The notes under the pieces: generated by a model
Seen by the model: only the letters and a program-made list of their open reading frames with translations
Database searches by the model: none
What the model was told of the DNA's origin: nothing
In this document: in pieces, positions 28,591 through 37,482 of the stretch
Position numbering within the stretch: the first letter of the stretch is position 1
Layout of the letters: the number at the start of each line of letters is the position of its first letter
Program-made: the position numbers and the translations under genes
Source of the DNA: Dyadobacter koreensis
GTDB lineage: Bacteria > Bacteroidota > Bacteroidia > Cytophagales > Spirosomataceae
Direction: 5' to 3'
Assembly (NCBI RefSeq): GCF_900108855.1
Contig: NZ_FNXY01000005.1
Span: 577,061 to 641,060, forward strand
Length of the DNA: 64,000 nt

Positions 28591-28663
28591 GGGAATTATT
28601 TCAATATAATATAATCGTTTTTAAACGTACGACTTTCATAGAATTAAAGATTGATTCAAAAAG

Positions 28664-28705
28664 AAACCGCGGGATCATTCTTAGCAAAGAACAATTCCGC
28701 GGTTT
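28664..28705 (-). terminator. Intrinsic terminator after the TonB-dependent receptor
   Basis: Arms AAACCGCGG (28664-28672) and CCGCGGTTT (28697-28705), then a T-rich run on the minus strand, 17 bases beyond the receptor stop codon. Confidence 0.75.
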
Positions 28706-28721
28706 GTCTTGTTAAAAAATT

Positions 28722-30662
28722 TTATCTGGTAAAATTGTATTTCAAACCGCCCATTAACCATCTTCCGGGCATCTTTGAGCCAAGCAAATCGCTGTATTTT
28801 GTATCACCGAGGTTGTCTGCCTGAACAAAAGCAGACAGTGTTTTCGGAAGAATCGAGTATTCAGCTTTTGCGTTTAGCACAAAATACGCTCGGGAAATGG
28901 TTGCTTCAATGGCGGTAGCTTCACGTTTTGCACGATTTTTATAAATCCCGTTGACGCTAATAGAAAAGTTTGAGATCTGATATAACACAGAGAAATTACC
29001 CAAAAATCTGGCGTGAGATGAAATGTAAAAAGAAGGCGTCGCCTCGCTGCTTTCGCTGTTCAGCCAGGTAAGGCCTGTGGTCAGCCAGATTTTCTGACTA
29101 TTTGTTAATGTTTTCGCATACTGAAAATCGAGTTCTGCTCCGGTTGTATTGACGCTTGCGACATTTTTTGCTAAGCCGTAAATTCCGTTTGGGGACAGGT
29201 TATCTTTTCTTGGCATCTGTGCATAAGGCGTTGATGTGTAATCGATAAGATTATCCTGGCGACGTTGAAAAAAGGTCCCTGAAATCTTGAAGTCTGAAAG
29301 AAACCAGTCTGCGCCAGCCTCGTAGCTAAATGAACTTTCTGCTTTCAATGATGGGTCACCAACGCTGCTTCCGTTGCTGACGATAGGTTTGTTGTAATTA
29401 TTGTAACGCTCCGTAAAATCAGCATCCCGAATGGTTTTTCCCGCACTTCCGCGCAACTGCCAGTGCTCTTGTTTATAGGAAATATTAACCTGAGGGACTG
29501 CTTCGGTTCCAATATTTTCCCGCCAGTCAAAGCGGATCGATGGACTTATGGTAAAGGACTCTCCGATTCGTTGCGACAATGTAACGAATGGTGCCAGCTG
29601 ATTAATCGAGTGGTTTCCGCGGTCATTGGAAGCAATGTTTTTGTTTTGAAAATTAAGTCCGGCAACAAGGGTTGTGCTGTTTGTCAGGATCTGCTGCCAG
29701 GTCAGTAAACCTTGCCATAACTTTGATTTGCTATTATTGCGGATTGATGTAGAATTAAACAGATATTGATCCTGAACAAATTTGTAGCCCGCATCAAATG
29801 AAAACGCTGATTTTCCTTTTTTATAACCAAATTTAATCTGGTTCCAGAAAGTTTTTACTTGTTCATCCGCGGTATCTGCTCTGGAGGTCGTGTAGAAATT
29901 TTGAGCAGAAAAATCCCTGTGGTCAAAAGACGAGCGCAAGGCCACATTCCATTCGGGTGACAACGCATAGTTAGCTGAGAGAGACAAAGTGTTATTATGA
30001 AAATAACCGTTGGTACCCCTTTGCTGAACGCCGTCAGCATTATTGGATACGCCGCCAATAGAAGCTGCGAATTTATCACGTTGAATAAAAGCGCCGGCAT
30101 TCGCGCCAAAAAATCCATACTGGCCTCCGCTTAAAGATCCGGTTACGGCAGTTTTATGATTATTGGATTCCTCTTGCGCTGCCGCAATTTTTGCTGCAAA
30201 AGTTTTTGATATAACATTGATAACACCACCCACTGCCTCAGAACCATAAATTGCAGAAGATGCACCTTTTAAGACTTCAATGCGCTCGATCTCTGATGGC
30301 GCGATTGGGATATAACTGCTGAAATGACCTGTGTTGGGATCATTCAATCTTAATCCATCCAGGATAACCAGAACCTGCTGATATGTTCCTCCCCGCAGGA
30401 CAATGTCACTTTGTGAACCCATCGGGCCGCGCGCCTGCATTTCGACACCAGGCACATAACGTAACAAATCATCAATGCTGTGAACAGGAAGATTTTGGAA
30501 ATAATCTCCTTTGATTACCGCGATATTACGTCCCGATTCGGACGCGCGTTTTTCAATTAATGAGGAGGTAACCGTTACAGGGTCAAGCGAAATTTCCTGT
30601 GCCTTTAAAACGTGAACCGTGAAAAACAAGAAAAAAGAAATGTAGAGTTTTGACAATTTCAT
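28722..30662 (-). CDS. TonB-dependent outer membrane receptor, BtuB-like
   Basis: A 646-residue receptor with signal peptide (MKLSKLYISFFLFFTVHVLK, cleaved near KAQ), a plug domain (about 35-160) with the motifs SIDDLLRYVPGVEM, VLDGL-like VILDGLRLNDP and IEVLKGASSAIYGSEAVGGV, and a 22-strand barrel ending LMGGLKYNFTR with terminal aromatic residue pattern. Plug and barrel resemble the vitamin B12 receptor group, but the substrate is not proven; no cobalamin transport gene is adjacent. The ATG at 30662 is used rather than the TTG two codons upstream. A -7 element and two dyads lie just upstream. Confidence 0.88.
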   Translation of the reverse strand: MKLSKLYISFFLFFTVHVLKAQEISLDPVTVTSSLIEKRASESGRNIAVIKGDYFQNLPVHSIDDLLRYVPGVEMQARGPMGSQSDIVLRGGTYQQVLVILDGLRLNDPNTGHFSSYIPIAPSEIERIEVLKGASSAIYGSEAVGGVINVISKTFAAKIAAAQEESNNHKTAVTGSLSGGQYGFFGANAGAFIQRDKFAASIGGVSNNADGVQQRGTNGYFHNNTLSLSANYALSPEWNVALRSSFDHRDFSAQNFYTTSRADTADEQVKTFWNQIKFGYKKGKSAFSFDAGYKFVQDQYLFNSTSIRNNSKSKLWQGLLTWQQILTNSTTLVAGLNFQNKNIASNDRGNHSINQLAPFVTLSQRIGESFTISPSIRFDWRENIGTEAVPQVNISYKQEHWQLRGSAGKTIRDADFTERYNNYNKPIVSNGSSVGDPSLKAESSFSYEAGADWFLSDFKISGTFFQRRQDNLIDYTSTPYAQMPRKDNLSPNGIYGLAKNVASVNTTGAELDFQYAKTLTNSQKIWLTTGLTWLNSESSEATPSFYISSHARFLGNFSVLYQISNFSISVNGIYKNRAKREATAIEATISRAYFVLNAKAEYSILPKTLSAFVQADNLGDTKYSDLLGSKMPGRWLMGGLKYNFTR

Positions 30663-30676
30663 GAACAATCAATTTT

Positions 30677-30697
30677 GATACTGGCTGCAAAAGTATC
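30677..30697. promoter_or_regulatory. Inverted repeat overlapping the TonB receptor promoter
   Basis: GATACT (30677-30682) and AGTATC (30692-30697) flank a 9-base centre. The minus strand reads TACTTTTG (TAnnTTTG) at 30695-30688, so the -7 element lies inside the dyad and transcription would start about 20 bases before the start codon. A second dyad, CCGGACT/AGTCCGG, lies at 30704-30710 and 30742-30748. Confidence 0.45.
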
Positions 30698-30757
30698 GTC
30701 TCTCCGGACTGTCCATCTGCTCCGGTTTTGAGATATAAGGTAGTCCGGTAACATTGG

Positions 30758-31879
30758 CTATTCCGCAGGATCATCCGTGAGCTCTCTTTTTTTCTTTTTT
30801 ACAAGCCTGAAAAGGGTGCCCTTTTCTTCTTCCGGCGTTTGATCTCCCAACAATATTCCCCAGGCTTCCAGTCCTTCCACACGATCGAAAATTACTTTCA
30901 GCATCGCTATTGCCGGGATGGACAGAAACATACCGGAAACGCCTGCCAGCGCACCTCCAACTAATACTCCGATAATGGACACCAATGCGTTGATCCGAAC
31001 TTTTGAGCCAATAACCAAAGGAACAAGGAAATTATTATCTACAAACTGGACTGCTAAAAAGATACCGACAACGCCCAGGATTGTGTCAATTTCAGGATGG
31101 CTGATAAAGGTGACAAGCATCGCAAGTACTGTAGCAACAAGACCGCCGATGTAGGGTACCAGGTTTAAAATTGCAGCCATGATGCCTAATAAAATTGCAT
31201 ACTGAACATTTAAAATTAATAACCCGACACAATTTAAAACTGCAACGCAGGTTGTTTCGAGCAACAATCCCACCATGTAACTTTGAATAATAGCTTTAAT
31301 CTCATGTAATACTTCGGTCACTTTTGCCTTGTGTTTTTGTGTAAAAAGCACAATCATAAAATGTATCAGCATTGCACGGTAATAAAGCAAAAGGAAAATG
31401 TAAATGGGAAGGAGGATCAAAGTTCCGAGCGGGCCGGTTACAACGCCCAGCGTTTCTCCTCCTTGAAAATTTTCAAGGGTTTGAGTCTGGGCTTTTTGGA
31501 TATACTGATCTTGCTGACGATAACTGAGACTATACTCCCGCCGGATCCACCGGCGAATTTCGCGATAGGTATCATTGATATTCTTTTTAAGTTTTGGCAG
31601 TTCGTCAGAGAAATCAGCGAGCTGCATGGACAGCAAAACAGTTACGCCGGCTACGAGTAAAATTGCCAGGGTAACGGCCATGCTGATTGCTAAAACTTTC
31701 GGGAAGCCCCTGCGCATCAACCAGCCTTCGACAGGATGAAGTAAAACTGCAATGAGCCCCGCCATGGCCAGCGGAACAATAATGTCTTGTCCGAGATAGA
31801 TGGCAAGGGTGATCAGTGCCAGCGCGATCAGCGTATGTGAAAGCTGGTGGTAAAATGGCCGGGGCGCAAGAGAACTCAT
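30758..31879 (-). CDS. AI-2E family transporter (PerM-like)
   Basis: A 373-residue membrane protein with seven to eight helices and a central hydrophilic region, as in the AI-2E/TqsA/PerM family. Recognisable are the early DIIVPLAMAGLIAVLLHPVE segment and the late block around LNLVPYIGG and DNNFLVPLVIGSKV. Family members export small molecules or act in ion homeostasis; the specific substrate cannot be read. The start is the ATG at 31879, because the frame upstream runs into the neighbouring gene and reads as polar non-membrane sequence. Confidence 0.88.
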   Translation of the reverse strand: MSSLAPRPFYHQLSHTLIALALITLAIYLGQDIIVPLAMAGLIAVLLHPVEGWLMRRGFPKVLAISMAVTLAILLVAGVTVLLSMQLADFSDELPKLKKNINDTYREIRRWIRREYSLSYRQQDQYIQKAQTQTLENFQGGETLGVVTGPLGTLILLPIYIFLLLYYRAMLIHFMIVLFTQKHKAKVTEVLHEIKAIIQSYMVGLLLETTCVAVLNCVGLLILNVQYAILLGIMAAILNLVPYIGGLVATVLAMLVTFISHPEIDTILGVVGIFLAVQFVDNNFLVPLVIGSKVRINALVSIIGVLVGGALAGVSGMFLSIPAIAMLKVIFDRVEGLEAWGILLGDQTPEEEKGTLFRLVKKKKRELTDDPAE

Positions 31880-31979
31880 AAAAGGTACAGTAAAATCAGA
31901 TCGATTAGTTTGGATTATTTTTAAGGTAGTAAAAATAATCCAGCAATTATCGTTGGCAATAAAATGGCTGGTTTCGGAA

Positions 31980-33143
31980 TTATATGTAACGCAGCCATTT
32001 TTTCTCTCTATGCGCCGCCTTGTAGCCATTGTACCATCTACATAACGGATACAAGGTTATTACCACAAATGCCCAGATCATGTAAATGTAAGGAAGCTCA
32101 ACACCGGAATTAGCCGGCGGACGCCCAAATTGAAAAGCGCCGAAAGGAAGTTCTTTCCAGGTAAATCCTTGGTAAAACATTAGCAGAAACATGAGGGAAT
32201 GGATAAGGTACCAATGCAGAATGTAATAGAACAAAGGTACTTTTCCATAAACTGAAACAATGGATACCAGTCGGTTTCGTACGCCATCCGCAGCCGCAAG
32301 CGTTAAAAACATAATTCCCAAAGTCAACGATGTATAGAGCAGCGATGGCGGATATTTGAATATGCTGATGAAAGACAAAAATGTGAAAAGCGGAGTTTTC
32401 TGGGATTTCCAGGGGATAGGATCACCATAAAAATTGGCAAACCGAAGAATGACAAAAAAGGCAAGTACGTATAATCCAGTCAAAAATAAAGTCTTTCGTC
32501 TTTTACTTTCTTCCAGTAAAAATAGCTGTCCGCAGGCATAACCCGTCAGCATGATCCCGAACCATGGAATAAACGGATAAAGAACGGCAAAGGTAAAATT
32601 TGGTGTCACCGGAAAAACATCCAGCCTGAACAAAAATGCCCAAAAAATACGCAAAGTAGTGCTGTCATTAAAACTGACACTTTGCAGTAAATTATGGCCC
32701 AAGATGATAATCAGGCCAATGATACCAATTATTTTGGACGACAGTTTCAGCATAAGAGAAAGGCAGATCAGGCCAAGTCCGATCGCTCCGATTACCTGAA
32801 AAACCATCATTCTGAATTTGATATCAGCCCAAAGCCCAAGCGTAATCACTGTGAATTCCAGCAAGATCAGCCACAAACCACGGCTGATCAGAAATTTTCT
32901 GCCAGCCTGAATATCAGTGCTGTTTTTTAGAGAAATATAAGCGGAAGTTCCGGACAGAAACACGAAAGTTGGCGCGCAGAGATGTGTGATCCATCGCGTT
33001 AGAAACAGGCCCGCCGTAGTTGTTTCCAGATTTGTCGGATCCTGAGTTAATGCCGTCGTATGCATAAGGTCCCGGACGTGGTCCAAAGCCATAATAATCA
33101 TGACCAAACCGCGCGTAAAATCAATGGAATCAATACGTTTCAT
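31980..33143 (-). CDS. DUF1624 / heparan-alpha-glucosaminide acetyltransferase-like membrane protein
   Basis: A 387-residue protein with about ten membrane helices. The N-terminus RIDSIDFTRGLVMIIMALDHVRD is the hallmark of DUF1624 proteins, whose acyltransferase-like fold is related to HGSNAT. A histidine-rich end of helix (YILHWYLIHSLMF) is also typical. It may acylate an envelope sugar; no partner gene indicates which. It lies about 100 bases upstream of the AI-2E gene on the same strand. Confidence 0.82.
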   Translation of the reverse strand: MKRIDSIDFTRGLVMIIMALDHVRDLMHTTALTQDPTNLETTTAGLFLTRWITHLCAPTFVFLSGTSAYISLKNSTDIQAGRKFLISRGLWLILLEFTVITLGLWADIKFRMMVFQVIGAIGLGLICLSLMLKLSSKIIGIIGLIIILGHNLLQSVSFNDSTTLRIFWAFLFRLDVFPVTPNFTFAVLYPFIPWFGIMLTGYACGQLFLLEESKRRKTLFLTGLYVLAFFVILRFANFYGDPIPWKSQKTPLFTFLSFISIFKYPPSLLYTSLTLGIMFLTLAAADGVRNRLVSIVSVYGKVPLFYYILHWYLIHSLMFLLMFYQGFTWKELPFGAFQFGRPPANSGVELPYIYMIWAFVVITLYPLCRWYNGYKAAHREKKWLRYI

Positions 33144-33260
33144 ATCCGGAAGTGATTGCTTTCATACTAAAAGTATAAAATTAGAAAGTTTACTGAATGT
33201 AAGAAAACTACACTGGTACAGTTCTTTTTAAGCTTTTGAAAACGTATACTATTCACTCCA

Positions 33261-33268
33261 TAACTTTG
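33261..33268 (+). promoter_or_regulatory. -7-like element touching the CDF start codon
   Basis: TAACTTTG is an exact TAnnTTTG match ending 2 bases before the ATG at 33270, with TTTTG 22 bases upstream. If active, the transcript would be leaderless or start inside the gene; it may also be chance. Confidence 0.25.
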
Positions 33269-33269
33269 A

Positions 33270-34232
33270 ATGGCCGAACAATCCAAACTTCCTATCTATG
33301 GCGCGCTGGGTGCCAACTTTGGTATTGCTATAATTAAATTTATCGCCGCTTCTGTGACCGGAAGTTCGGCAATGCTTTCCGAAGGTATTCACAGTACAGT
33401 TGATTCAGGTAATGAATTACTTTTGCTTCTTGGGATCAGCAAGAGCAAAAAACCGGCCGACCGAAATCATCCTTTTGGACACGGCAAGGAGCTTTATTTT
33501 TGGTCCCTAATCGTAGGTATCCTGATTTTTGCGCTCGGTGGCGGAATGTCGATGTATGAAGGGATTACCCACATCCGGCATCCGGAACAACTTAAAGATC
33601 CTAAATGGAATTATATTGTACTGAGTTTTTCCATGGTTTTTGAAGGCGCATCACTGTTTATTGCTGTCAAGAAATTTAACGAACAAAAGGGCGCAGGTTC
33701 GTTTTGGGGAGAGCTTAGAGCAAGCAAGGACCCGTCTCTATTTGCTGTAATTTATGAAGACACCGCCGCCTTAGCCGGGCTGATAACTGCATTTCTGGGC
33801 GTGTTTCTGGGTCACTATTTTAATAATCCCCTTTTCGACGGACTCGCGTCTATTATTATTGGTGTTATTCTGGCAGTGGTGGCCGTTATTATGGTAATCG
33901 AAAGTAAAAAGTTGCTGGTCGGCGAAAGTGCGGAAAGCAATACGGTGAAAGGAATTTACGAATTGGTAAACAAAGATGCCGATGTTTCAACCGTTTATTA
34001 TCCGTTGACGATGCACCTTGCGCCGAATGAAATTCTCCTGGCACTTGACGTACAATTTCGGACTGATATCAGCCTTACAGACTTAGTGGAAGCAATTAGC
34101 AGAACGGAAAACAATATCCGGGGCGCCTATCCGGACGTAAAAAGAATATTTATCGAGGCAAGAAATCTTGCAAAATCAGGTGAGCAAATTTCCAGAGAAT
34201 ATCGGAAAAGAGAGGAGCAGGAGGAAGATTGA
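33270..34232 (+). CDS. Cation diffusion facilitator family transporter
   Basis: A 320-residue divalent-metal exporter with six membrane helices and a soluble C-terminal domain. Metal-site motifs are HSTVDSGNE in helix 2, the loop DRNHPFGHGKELYFWS, and EDTAALAGL in helix 5. The C-terminal domain (about 210-300) is the usual ferredoxin-like dimer domain, ending in a charged tail (EEQEED). The metal is probably Zn, Fe or Mn; the residues seen do not decide. It is divergent from the DUF1624 gene across 126 bases. Confidence 0.92.
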   Translation: MAEQSKLPIYGALGANFGIAIIKFIAASVTGSSAMLSEGIHSTVDSGNELLLLLGISKSKKPADRNHPFGHGKELYFWSLIVGILIFALGGGMSMYEGITHIRHPEQLKDPKWNYIVLSFSMVFEGASLFIAVKKFNEQKGAGSFWGELRASKDPSLFAVIYEDTAALAGLITAFLGVFLGHYFNNPLFDGLASIIIGVILAVVAVIMVIESKKLLVGESAESNTVKGIYELVNKDADVSTVYYPLTMHLAPNEILLALDVQFRTDISLTDLVEAISRTENNIRGAYPDVKRIFIEARNLAKSGEQISREYRKREEQEED

Positions 34233-34352
34233 GAACGTATCTGATCAGCTGTCAAAATAAATTGATTGTATTGTGATAAAATTCAATTAATTTGTAATTA
34301 AATCATATTTGAGATATTCGTTGTTTTCTCTGATTATGTCCAAATTATTGAA

Positions 34353-35699
34353 ATGAAGAAAAGAACTTTTATTAAATTATCTTCCGCTTTAATGGCAGCT
34401 CCCTTATTTTCTCCTTTAACAGGCTGGGCGACTGGTGAAAAATTAAAAAACTGGGCAGGCAATCTTGAATACAGCACGACCAGATTATATCAGGCAAAAA
34501 CGTCGAATGATGTACAGGATTTTGTAAAAAAGCATCCAAAATTCAAAGTGCTTGGTACACGGCATTGTTTCAATAAAATTGCGGACAGCAAGGATGAATT
34601 CATTTCCATCACGCAGGCAGACGAAGCGATCGAAATTGCTTCCGATGGAAAAACTGTTACCGTAAATGCGGGTATTAAATATGGCCAGTTGAGCCCTTAT
34701 CTTGATAAAAAAGGTTTTGCGCTTCATAATCTGGCGTCTTTGCCGCATATTTCTGTGGCCGGAGCCTGTGCAACTGCAACGCATGGTTCAGGAGAAAAAA
34801 GTGGAAATCTGGCAACTGCTGTTTCAGGATTCGAAATGGTTGCCGGAACGGGAGAGATTGTCAAACTTTCGAAAGAAAAAGACGGCGAGAGATTTCTGGC
34901 CGCGGTGGTTAATCTGGGTGCGTTGGGGGTTGTAACAAAAATGACACTCGATATCCAGCCGACATTTGAAATGAACCAGTTTGTCTACGAGAATCTTCCG
35001 ATGGCTCAGTTGAAAGATAATTTCGATGCGATTGAAAGCAAAGGATATAGTGTCAGCCTTTTTACAAACTGGCAAAGCCTTGATATTGCAGAAATCTGGG
35101 TTAAAAGAAAAATACAAAAAGGAGAAATGTATAAGCCGGACACCGAGCTTTTCGGTGCCAGACTGGCGACAAAAAATTTGCATCCGATTCCTGAATTATC
35201 TGCGGAAAACTGTACCGAACAAATGGGCGTTCCGGGACCTTGGTATGAAAGGATGCCACATTTTAAAATGGGGTTCACCCCAAGCAGCGGAAAAGAATTA
35301 CAATCAGAATTTTTTGTTCCAAGGAAAAATGCAGTTGAAGCGATCATGGCTATTTCCCGTCTGGCAGATCAGGTAGGCCCACATTTACTGACTTCTGAAA
35401 TACGGACTATCGCCGCAGATAATTTCTGGATGAGCCCGTGCTACAGGCAAGATAGCGTCGCGATACATTTTACCTGGAAACAGGACTGGCCGGCCGTTAG
35501 TAAATTATTGCCTGTTATCGAAAAAGAACTGGCTCCGTTTAATGCGCGGCCACACTGGGGGAAACTTTTTACGATGACTCCTGCTAAACTTAAAACTTTG
35601 TATGAGAAATTGCCTGATTTTCAAGAAATAGCAAAAGAATATGATCCAAACGGGAAATTCCGTAATGGATTTTTAGATACATATGTGTACCAGATTTAG
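34353..35699 (+). CDS. FAD-linked alditol/xylitol oxidase-like protein, exported
   Basis: A 448-residue VAO-family flavoprotein. The FAD domain has LGTRHCFNKIADSK; His71 matches the residue that carries covalent FAD in alditol oxidase (GTRHSFN). A later PHISVAGACATATHGSG stretch completes the FAD site, and the C-terminal half is the D-arabinono-1,4-lactone oxidase type domain. The N-terminus (MKKRTFIKLSSALMAAPLFSPLTGWA) looks like an export signal related to Tat signals but has no twin arginine. It should oxidise a sugar alcohol, producing hydrogen peroxide. Confidence 0.85.
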   Translation: MKKRTFIKLSSALMAAPLFSPLTGWATGEKLKNWAGNLEYSTTRLYQAKTSNDVQDFVKKHPKFKVLGTRHCFNKIADSKDEFISITQADEAIEIASDGKTVTVNAGIKYGQLSPYLDKKGFALHNLASLPHISVAGACATATHGSGEKSGNLATAVSGFEMVAGTGEIVKLSKEKDGERFLAAVVNLGALGVVTKMTLDIQPTFEMNQFVYENLPMAQLKDNFDAIESKGYSVSLFTNWQSLDIAEIWVKRKIQKGEMYKPDTELFGARLATKNLHPIPELSAENCTEQMGVPGPWYERMPHFKMGFTPSSGKELQSEFFVPRKNAVEAIMAISRLADQVGPHLLTSEIRTIAADNFWMSPCYRQDSVAIHFTWKQDWPAVSKLLPVIEKELAPFNARPHWGKLFTMTPAKLKTLYEKLPDFQEIAKEYDPNGKFRNGFLDTYVYQI

Positions 35700-35802
35700 G
35701 TATAAATAACCCACTAGCAACGAACCAATTATTGGATTAGGAGTAATGGTGCCGGATTTGTTTCGGCACTGCAATTTTTTTGTCTAACTAAAATTGCCCG
35801 TT

Positions 35803-37479
35803 ATGATTTCTCTTTATACTCGTTCGGTGGCACTAATTTTTCTGCTGCTTGTTCCTGTTATCACGTTTGGTATCTACGTTTGGGAAAACGCAGTCAATAT
35901 GCCTTATGCAGACGATGAGGCCTTGCTTTTCACACTTAACTATATTTATGAACATCCCGAAGGGCTGCTTCGCAGTCTGATTCAACAACATAACGACCAC
36001 CGGATTTTCTTCTCCCGGCTGGCAGGCGTTGTGATTAATTTCTTTTCGGGAACCATGAATTTTAGAACCATGATCATATTCGGTTATCTGAATTTGATCC
36101 TGCTCGGTCATTCGTTTTTCCTGATTTACAGATCTTTCCGGAAAGACTATTTGTTCTTTTTGCCTGTTTCTATTCTTTTGTTTTCGCCTATTGTTTATTG
36201 TACCCAGCTTTGGAGTATCACGGCTTTTGAACAAACCCTGTCAATCGCATTTTCTTTGTACAGTCTTTATTTTTTACAGCTGGAAAAAATAAAAATGTGG
36301 TACGTTTCCATACCGTTCGCAATCGCTGCGACAATGGCAAATCTGGATGGTATGAGTGTGATTCCGATTGCACTTTTCTGGCTTATCATACAAAAGAGAA
36401 AGAAGGAAAGTCTGATTTTTGGTCTGTTCTCAATTGTGTATTGTTATGTTTTTTTTCTGGGATTCAGATTTTCATCCGCGTCTCATTTTCCTCCTGTTTC
36501 TCAATTTTTGAGTGTTGTATTGAAAGGGTTTGTTGCTCTTTCGGGTTCCATAGTCAAGGTTTTATCTGATTCGCACGGATATCAGATGGCCCTTATTGCG
36601 GGCGCATTTATTTTGCTTGTGTATATCTTTTTTACGGCCCTCAAATTTTACAAGGTGTCCGGAAGGCAGGGGACCAAATATCAGATCAATCTTACTGAGA
36701 TATGTTTTTTCAAAGTTCTGGCTTGTGTTTTGATGATCGCTCTCGGACGGTCCGGTGACGATGCTGAGAGCATTTTATCAATACGTTTTCAAATATATTC
36801 AGCCAGCATTTTTGTGATGTTTTACTTATTTATACTGAATAATCTTAAACAGATCAAACTCGAAAAGTTATTTTTTCTGTCATTTTTGATTGCAACGATC
36901 ATGTTAAATCTTCTGGCTTACACGAAGTATAAAAATGCAGTGAGGGTGCACAATGATGAATTGATCGTCGACAGCTATAATTATCCCGTGCACGGTATTT
37001 TTTTGCATCAATACATACCAACTCCTGATCCGGAAGCGGATTTTTATGATCATTACAGATTTCCGGTATTTTTTGAAAAAGCAATGATTTCAAATTGGAT
37101 TCAGCAGCTCCAAATGCAAAAGGAACAAATCAAAGCTTCGTTTAAATCAGAAACAGTAAAAATCTCACCTGATTTTCCAGGCAGTTTGTATCCGATCGTC
37201 CGCATTGAACTTAGCAATTTACCCGCCGTGATTCCTCGACGGGAAATTTATTTGGTCTTGTTTGATAAAAATAAAAAGACTTTTATGGTAGCCGTTAAGC
37301 CACCAAACTCAGGCTGGTTTAATCTCTTTTTTGGAAAAAATAGGCAGGGAAGTTTTTTATCCGCGGCTTTCCCTAAAAAAATGGCGGGCGATCTTTATGA
37401 TGTTGCCTTATGCTGGACTAGTGATAATATTCCTCACAGTCTGTTAGTTGCGAGGAATATAACCTTTAATCCGAAATAG
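35803..37479 (+). CDS. Large polytopic membrane protein of unknown function
   Basis: A 558-residue protein with about ten hydrophobic helices up to residue 380 and a soluble C-terminal part (to 558). After the first helix comes ENAVNMPYADDEALLF, an acidic loop placed as in GT-C glycosyltransferases. It resembles the 16522-18405 protein in layout rather than obvious sequence. The ATG at 35803 is chosen over a TTG at 35794. It converges with the methyltransferase gene (3-base gap). No family recognised. Confidence 0.55.
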   Translation: MISLYTRSVALIFLLLVPVITFGIYVWENAVNMPYADDEALLFTLNYIYEHPEGLLRSLIQQHNDHRIFFSRLAGVVINFFSGTMNFRTMIIFGYLNLILLGHSFFLIYRSFRKDYLFFLPVSILLFSPIVYCTQLWSITAFEQTLSIAFSLYSLYFLQLEKIKMWYVSIPFAIAATMANLDGMSVIPIALFWLIIQKRKKESLIFGLFSIVYCYVFFLGFRFSSASHFPPVSQFLSVVLKGFVALSGSIVKVLSDSHGYQMALIAGAFILLVYIFFTALKFYKVSGRQGTKYQINLTEICFFKVLACVLMIALGRSGDDAESILSIRFQIYSASIFVMFYLFILNNLKQIKLEKLFFLSFLIATIMLNLLAYTKYKNAVRVHNDELIVDSYNYPVHGIFLHQYIPTPDPEADFYDHYRFPVFFEKAMISNWIQQLQMQKEQIKASFKSETVKISPDFPGSLYPIVRIELSNLPAVIPRREIYLVLFDKNKKTFMVAVKPPNSGWFNLFFGKNRQGSFLSAAFPKKMAGDLYDVALCWTSDNIPHSLLVARNITFNPK

Positions 37480-37482
37480 CTG

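Noticed and set aside
30669..30760. Cobalamin or FMN riboswitch in the leader of the BtuB-like receptor gene
   Set aside because: Fragments such as AGTCCGGAGA resemble riboswitch boxes, but the gap is only about 95 bases, too short for either aptamer, and the -7 element lies downstream of them, so they would not be transcribed.
31880..32029. Upstream extension of the AI-2E gene
   Set aside because: The frame is open but overlaps the end of the DUF1624 gene and reads as polar, non-membrane sequence; the ATG at 31879 fits the family start.
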